Positions 41,789-46,858 of a DNA stretch of 46,858 nucleotides are shown in pieces. The DNA is from Cuspidothrix issatschenkoi CHARLIE-1 (lineage in GTDB: Bacteria > Cyanobacteriota > Cyanobacteriia > Cyanobacteriales > Nostocaceae): NCBI RefSeq assembly GCF_002934005.1, contig NZ_PGEM01000028.1, forward strand, positions 1 through 46,858. Reading direction: 5' to 3'. Below the pieces are notes generated by a model, which saw nothing but the letters and a program-made list of their open reading frames with translations, had not been told where the DNA came from and made no database searches. Each line of letters begins with the position of its first letter. Position 1 is the first letter of the stretch. A program made the position numbers and the translations under genes.

Positions 41789-42130
41789 ATGGCATTATTT
41801 GAACAGTTAGAGAGCGGGTTAGCATTTATTGTAACTTTGCTCAAATTCTTACTAGAATCTATTGCTGTCTTTTGTATTTTATTGGGTGTATTAAAAACCG
41901 GAAAAATAGCAATTTCTCTGAACCATCATCATAGTCAAAACCGATTTCTACAAATCCGGCTCAACTTTGGAATTTGGCTAGTGTTGGCATTGGAGTTTCA
42001 ATTAGGAGCAGATATTCTTTCCACAACCTACCATTCAACCTTTGAGTCTCTAGGAAAATTAGGAATAGTTGCCTTAATCAGGACTTTCCTTAATTATTTT
42101 CTGAGTCAAGAACTCAATAAACAACAATAA
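41789..42130 (+). CDS. DUF1622 family membrane protein
   Basis: A 113-aa membrane protein with three hydrophobic helices (about 9-37, 55-72, 84-105). The central RLNFGIWLVLALEFQLGADIL and the end GIVALIRTFLNYFLSQEL match DUF1622. Function unknown. It starts two bases after the BASS-like gene, and the DUF202 gene follows 42 bases later. Confidence 0.8.
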   Translation: MALFEQLESGLAFIVTLLKFLLESIAVFCILLGVLKTGKIAISLNHHHSQNRFLQIRLNFGIWLVLALEFQLGADILSTTYHSTFESLGKLGIVALIRTFLNYFLSQELNKQQ

Positions 42131-42172
42131 AAGTAATTATTCAGAGGTAATTTACAGGCACATCTTACCACA

Positions 42173-42610
42173 ATGAGTCAACCACCTATAAACTCAGAAA
42201 CACCTGAACAGTTGTCTACCAATGATTTGGCAGCAGATAGAACAGAACTAGCTAAATACCGCAGTCGGGCAGCAGCAGACCGCACATTAATGGCGTGGAT
42301 ACGCACTTGTCTTTCCTTAATTGGTTTTGGTTTTGGTATTCCTACTATCGTTAGGGCGATTGAAAATACTCGCATTAGTCATCATTTTAACCCAGTCAGA
42401 TTTTCGGTAATTGTGGGACTGTCTTTTATTGTTACGGGAATGTTGGGAATAGTTTTAGGGTTAAGAGAACACCGTCAGTTACTTAAAGAAATTCAAAATA
42501 ATCGCTATACTTACGAAACCTCTCACAGTGCGGAAATTATCGGTGTGGCTTTACTTGTAATTGGTTTAGTGAGTTTTATTGGTGTGGTAATTCGGGCAAT
42601 GAATTTTTGA
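42173..42610 (+). CDS. DUF202/YidH-like membrane protein
   Basis: A 145-aa protein. The stretch LAKYRSRAAADRTLMAWIRTCLSLIGFGFG is the DUF202 signature (RtxLAWxRTxLA...), followed by three hydrophobic helices (about 40-60, 75-100, 118-140). It is the last gene of the three-gene membrane operon. Function unknown; DUF202 proteins are common in bacterial envelopes. Confidence 0.88.
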   Translation: MSQPPINSETPEQLSTNDLAADRTELAKYRSRAAADRTLMAWIRTCLSLIGFGFGIPTIVRAIENTRISHHFNPVRFSVIVGLSFIVTGMLGIVLGLREHRQLLKEIQNNRYTYETSHSAEIIGVALLVIGLVSFIGVVIRAMNF

Positions 42611-42709
42611 CTTTTGATTTGACGGTGGTACTAGCTTATGCTCTATGCGGGAGAATTTTTTAGGCTGATATTTTATTACTAGTACCATCGTTTGGCCAAA
42701 ATATGTTAT

Positions 42710-43063
42710 TTATCGGCGACTTATTGCTTTTGTTTCAAAATTCCACAATACAGTAATAATTTCTGGATTTTGAAGTTCTCCTTTCCAGATAACTCGTAAA
42801 CCACGCAGTTTATCTATAAATTTTGCATAAATAGTATTTCGCAAATTTTTATCTAGTATGGTAACTCTAATATCGTTACCATGAAAATCCTTTTCCCCAT
42901 ATAAGAGAGCAATTTTCATCATTGTTTCATTAATTGCTCGTTGCTGTTTACGTCTTTGTGTATGATCAGGATCTAGAAACCGGATTTTCTCTTTGAGAGT
43001 ACCAATTTTATATTGATTTTCATCACTTTGAAATATTTGATTTAGTTGTTTTTGAGTATTCAT
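42710..43063 (-). CDS. DUF4258-like small protein
   Basis: A 117-aa protein. The middle reads DPDHTQRRKQQRAINETMMK IALLYG, and the end GLRVIWKGELQNPEIITVLW, which fits the H-x-x-x-R-x-x-x-R-x-I pattern and the final ITVxW of DUF4258 proteins. These are predicted to have a toxin-like (RelE/BECR-type) fold and often occur in toxin-antitoxin or defence loci. It is divergent from the NACHT gene, 116 bases away. No antitoxin partner is seen next to it. It may be an independent small gene. Confidence 0.55.
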   Translation of the reverse strand: MNTQKQLNQIFQSDENQYKIGTLKEKIRFLDPDHTQRRKQQRAINETMMKIALLYGEKDFHGNDIRVTILDKNLRNTIYAKFIDKLRGLRVIWKGELQNPEIITVLWNFETKAISRR

Positions 43064-43179
43064 AACGCTTTTTCCCTAACCGTTCATTACAGCATAAGGA
43101 GATAAATTAGCTGTGTATAGGGAAAATAAGGGAAGATATTAACTCCTTTATCTTCCTTTATCTCCACTTCCCAACAGGG

Positions 43180-46100
43180 ATGAAATTGGTTAAAGTAGTA
43201 ACAGTTAATGATGAAGTCGAGTATCTACCTATGAATAAACAACGTAGACGCGGTTTTTCTGTCAAACCTGAAGGTCGAATTTTAATTGAACAAAAGATGC
43301 GAGATAAAGGCTACAATCGTGATAAATTGGCGGAAGTAGCGGAAATTAGTATTGATACTATTAATTCTCTTCTCCGTGGAGACAATAAAGAAAGGAAAAC
43401 TATTGAAGCTGTTGCGCGTGCTTTAGATATTCAATTAACAGATATTGTTGATGCTAGTGAGTTGTATCCTCAAGTTGAAAATATAACAAAAGATGATATT
43501 AACATTAACTGGGTGCAAGTTTGCCATAAGATGTTAGAAGAACAGCAAGAACAACAACGCATTAGACGTAAAGCTTCAGCAATGGGATATGAGGTAAATG
43601 TTCATGTACCATTGGGGTTAGTTGAACGGAAACAGCAACAACGAAGAAATGAAAATGTTGAAAGAAAAGAGATTTATCAGTTAGAACCAGAAGTTATTAC
43701 TAAAACATATCAACATCAAGATTTTTTACAAGAGGTCATTAATAAAGGTTATCAGGGAAAAAATAAACATATTGCTATAGTTGGAGAACCGGGAGCAGGT
43801 AAAACCACGTTATTAAATGCTATTGCTTCAGACATCAAAGATAAAAATCATAAGTTACCAATTTTTATTTCTCTTGGTAGCTTACAAGGTATGACATTAG
43901 CTGATTATATTCTGAAAAAATGGCTACCTGATGCTATTAGGTTAATAAATATTGTTCCTACTTCAGAAATAGAAGCACAACTACAAACAGAATTTTATCA
44001 AGGTAATTTTTATCTGTTGCTAGATGGTGTTGATGAAATGGGAGAATCTTCATCTATACAAGCATTAAATAAAATTTATCAAGAATTGACAAATTGGTTA
44101 GGACAAGCACGAGTTATTTTAACTTGTCGGTTAAATGTTTGGGATGCTACTGTAACTAATAATATTTTACCTGGGTTTAATACTTTTAAAACTCAGGAAT
44201 TTAACCCTGAACAAGTAAATACATTTATCGCAGAATGGTTTCAAGTTGCTAATAATATCAATGGTGGTGAAAAATTAATTGCACAATTGCAGGAAGAAGG
44301 AAAGGAAAGGATTAGAGAGTTAGTAACTAATCCTTTAAGATTATGTTTATTGTGTCAGATTTTTGATCAAAATGACCAGGGAGAATTACCAGAAACCAAG
44401 GCTCAATTTTATGAAATATTCACTCGTTATTTTTATGAATGGAAACCGGAATTAGTTCCTGATTTAATCAAGTCTTATGAATTGAAACAGGAATTACATG
44501 AAGCATTAGGTAAATTAGCTTTAGCGGGAATTAATAGTGATTTGAGATTTAGATTAAAAAGAAGTTTTGCTGTAAAAACAATGGGGGATGAAAAGTTATT
44601 TAACTTAGCTTGTGAGGTTGGTTGGTTAAATCAGGTAGATAGAGATGCTGTAAATGATGAAGATGTTTATGCTTTCTTTCATCCTAATTTTCAGGAATAT
44701 TTTGCAGCTTTAGTTATTGATGATTGGCGTTATTTTTTAAATCATGTTTCTGATAATCCAGATGAGGGTATTTATCGGGTTTTTGAACCTAAATGGAAGG
44801 AAGTAATGTTAATGTGGATTGGAAGAAATGATATTCAAACAGAAGATAAGGAATTTTTTATGAATACTTTGATAGATTTTACAGATAATTGTAATTCTAT
44901 GTGTGGTTATTTTTATTATGAAATTCCTGATTTTTTAGGAGGTTTATTAATAGTTGAATTCCCTGATTTTAGCCGTAGTTATGAAATAGTTGAAAACATA
45001 GTTGAATACAGTTTCGGCTATTTTGATAATCCGACTCAAGAATGGATATACTTCCCTTATTTTATAGCTAAAAAAGCAAAAGATGTTTTAAAATTAATTC
45101 ACAAATCTCATGTTTCTAATGCTATTATTATCAGAATAAAAATAGTGCTTGAATTGATTAAAAATGAATATTTTGATCAACAGAAATCTACAGAGTTATT
45201 TTTTGATATGTTTTGGACTTTAAACAAATTTGATCCTAACCATTATTATGTAATCAATAGGTTAATTTTTTGGATAGAAGAAGGAAAGAGTTGGAATAAT
45301 TATCATAATGATCACGATAACCCTAAAACATTTCCTTATGATGAGATTACAATTAGCAACCCATATATAGTTGATAAATTATCAGAAATGCTAATTCAAA
45401 GCTACAATTGTATTGTTGATAAACGTAATAAAGAAAAAATGAAAAAAGAAATAGAGAAAATAGAGAAAGAACAACTTAAAAAAGAAAATACCTATGGTAA
45501 AATTATAATTAGGCAAGATTATGAAGATTATGGTAACGACTACTACAAGCTTGGAGAAGCTCATCTGGAATATCTTAGAGAAGAAGATGAAAGATTAAAT
45601 AATTTAGTAGGACTAAATGAAAACACCATAAAAATTGCCAGCATATTTTATAATATTGCAACAACATTAACAAGAATCTCTTATAAAGATGAAAATATAT
45701 TCAATCTTTTTGTCAGCATAATCAAGCAAGAATGTAATGATCCTAATTTTGATCATGATTTTTGTTTAAACTTATTTGTCAATATAGGAAATTTTGAAAG
45801 TAATAAGGAAGAATTACTCAATTTTATCAATGAAAAATTGATGAATAATCTGATTGAAAATCATCTTCGCTGCTGTCTTACAGAGTGTTTATTAAAACTT
45901 GAACCACAAAACAATTTAGCCATAAATATTTTGATTGAATCACTAGCAAATATTAAAGATGATAAAAATAGGTTGCAAATTGTGTCAATATTAATTGATT
46001 TAAATATTAATAGTCAGGAAATTTTAAATACCCTTGTTCAATTACTTTATGATAAAAAAATAACAAATTCTGCAAAAAGTAGTTATCAAAATTTTGATAA

Positions 46101-46858
46101 CTCAATTTTTAATTTACTTTATAAAGATACTTGTGAAAAAGCAATAAGTTACTTAACTAAAATAGCATATTACTCTGATGATGCAAGGATTGTTTTAGAT
46201 GATATTTTTCAAAATAGCAAATATGTTATTTTACAAGAAAATGCCGCTTGGCAAATTTTAGAAATTGAACCTTATAATCACATAGCACTGAATTTCTTAT
46301 TAGAAAGATATAAAGATAAAAGTGATGATAATTCATATCAATATTTTTCTAGAGAGAAATTTATTGATTGTTTAGATAAACACCCAGAACTTACAAAAAA
46401 TCTTCTGAATGTGTTAAGCAATTGTCAAGATGTTACTATATCTACATTAATAATTGATATTTTAGGAATCATAAATGATGAAAAATACCAATTAGAAATC
46501 ATAAAAGTATTATTGGCTATTATTAAGTATGCTTATGATGAAAATATTATTTATGAAATTGCTCTTATTATAGGTGGTCTTAATGCAATAAATACAGCAG
46601 GTAATGAACAATACAAATTAGAAGTAGTTCAAATATTAAATCAAATATTAAATAATACTCTTAATGAAGATATTATTTGTGTTGCTGCTACAAGTTTGAG
46701 TATAATTGATACTCAAAATATAAATGTTATTAATATACTTCTGAGTTTATTAAATAAAAAAACATCTGGTAGGACAGATTATTGGTTAAGACAAAGAATG
46801 CCAATCATCGCCTCTCAAAATATAAATATAATCAATGAATTAATGTATCGGCTCAATA
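43180..46858 (+). CDS. HTH-NACHT NTPase with helical repeats, 3'-truncated
   Basis: The frame is open from ATG 43180 to the end of the window (1,226 codons without a stop), so the C-terminus is missing. The start could also be ATG 43231; neither has a good ribosome-binding site. Residues about 35-90 form an HTH (YNRDKLAEVAEISIDTINSL). The NACHT domain has Walker A GEPGAGKTT (202-210), Walker B FYLLLDGVDE (277-286), and later AFFHPNFQEYFAAL (about 498-511). The rest is a long series of helix pairs that look like HEAT-type repeats. Such NACHT proteins include known bacterial anti-phage sensors. It is strikingly AT-rich and has no HIP1 site, which suggests recent acquisition. Confidence 0.85.
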   Translation, partial: MKLVKVVTVNDEVEYLPMNKQRRRGFSVKPEGRILIEQKMRDKGYNRDKLAEVAEISIDTINSLLRGDNKERKTIEAVARALDIQLTDIVDASELYPQVENITKDDININWVQVCHKMLEEQQEQQRIRRKASAMGYEVNVHVPLGLVERKQQQRRNENVERKEIYQLEPEVITKTYQHQDFLQEVINKGYQGKNKHIAIVGEPGAGKTTLLNAIASDIKDKNHKLPIFISLGSLQGMTLADYILKKWLPDAIRLINIVPTSEIEAQLQTEFYQGNFYLLLDGVDEMGESSSIQALNKIYQELTNWLGQARVILTCRLNVWDATVTNNILPGFNTFKTQEFNPEQVNTFIAEWFQVANNINGGEKLIAQLQEEGKERIRELVTNPLRLCLLCQIFDQNDQGELPETKAQFYEIFTRYFYEWKPELVPDLIKSYELKQELHEALGKLALAGINSDLRFRLKRSFAVKTMGDEKLFNLACEVGWLNQVDRDAVNDEDVYAFFHPNFQEYFAALVIDDWRYFLNHVSDNPDEGIYRVFEPKWKEVMLMWIGRNDIQTEDKEFFMNTLIDFTDNCNSMCGYFYYEIPDFLGGLLIVEFPDFSRSYEIVENIVEYSFGYFDNPTQEWIYFPYFIAKKAKDVLKLIHKSHVSNAIIIRIKIVLELIKNEYFDQQKSTELFFDMFWTLNKFDPNHYYVINRLIFWIEEGKSWNNYHNDHDNPKTFPYDEITISNPYIVDKLSEMLIQSYNCIVDKRNKEKMKKEIEKIEKEQLKKENTYGKIIIRQDYEDYGNDYYKLGEAHLEYLREEDERLNNLVGLNENTIKIASIFYNIATTLTRISYKDENIFNLFVSIIKQECNDPNFDHDFCLNLFVNIGNFESNKEELLNFINEKLMNNLIENHLRCCLTECLLKLEPQNNLAINILIESLANIKDDKNRLQIVSILIDLNINSQEILNTLVQLLYDKKITNSAKSSYQNFDNSIFNLLYKDTCEKAISYLTKIAYYSDDARIVLDDIFQNSKYVILQENAAWQILEIEPYNHIALNFLLERYKDKSDDNSYQYFSREKFIDCLDKHPELTKNLLNVLSNCQDVTISTLIIDILGIINDEKYQLEIIKVLLAIIKYAYDENIIYEIALIIGGLNAINTAGNEQYKLEVVQILNQILNNTLNEDIICVAATSLSIIDTQNINVINILLSLLNKKTSGRTDYWLRQRMPIIASQNINIINELMYRLN

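Noticed and set aside
1-46858. tRNA or rRNA genes
   Set aside because: No T-arm motif (GGTTCRANTCC) in a cloverleaf context and no rRNA-like stretch were seen on either strand by eye; a tRNAscan run would settle it.

Overview
The window looks like chromosomal DNA from a filamentous, probably heterocyst-forming cyanobacterium (order Nostocales). The sequence evidence is an AT-rich base composition with many HIP1 octamers (GCGATCGC, about seventeen seen by eye), several families of small dispersed repeats of the kind common in Nostocales, and cyanobacterial genes: a cyAbrB regulator, a Slr0204-type DHNA-CoA thioesterase, a 4-Cys Ser/Thr kinase and an EGY-like site-2 protease. The genus cannot be fixed. 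No rRNA, tRNA or CRISPR array was found.

Left part (1-17 kb): mostly housekeeping and conserved genes. In order: the tail of an Excalibur-type protein, a small antitoxin-like protein, a MidA-type methyltransferase, a secreted GH10-like hydrolase, an M50 site-2 protease, an 85-aa unknown protein, an ATP-grasp peptide-ligase-like enzyme, a membrane Ser/Thr kinase, an M20 amidohydrolase, an NGN-like small protein, a 50-aa membrane peptide coupled to a DUF167 gene, an MscS channel, leuB, a conserved small protein, a prepilin peptidase and accD. The gaps hold MITE-like elements and hairpins.

Middle part (17-32 kb): an MFS transporter lies behind an elaborate leader (a 50-codon ORF abutting the start codon, a hairpin that can hide the ribosome-binding site, and a 250-nt block dense in stem-loops with two cUUCGg tetraloops). 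Then come a serine recombinase that has lost its catalytic serine, a large unknown membrane protein, an ArnT/PMT-like glycosyltransferase, a small zinc-ribbon membrane protein, a ClC channel, cyAbrB, an Rrf2 regulator without cysteines and the DHNA-CoA thioesterase. After these sits a HopA1-like protein next to an APH-like phosphotransferase, the pair that acts as a split Ser/Thr dehydratase in class V lanthipeptide and thioviridamide-type RiPP pathways.

Right part (32.4-46.9 kb): an accessory region that looks like a defence or stress island. It has a DUF815 AAA ATPase, a two-TM coiled-coil protein ending in a TerB-C-like domain and a DUF2791/BrxD-type ATPase, all on the plus strand. Facing them is a three-gene minus-strand operon led by a free-standing toxin-type deaminase (DAE and PCxxC zinc motifs) with two unknown proteins. 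A membrane-anchored GTPase, a BASS-like transporter with DUF1622 and DUF202 membrane proteins, and a DUF4258-like small protein follow. The window ends inside a very AT-rich HTH-NACHT-repeat STAND NTPase of at least 1,226 residues. The best candidates for an undescribed system are the ATPase/TerB-C/deaminase/GTPase neighbourhood, the orphan HopA1-kinase pair and the structured leader of the MFS gene.
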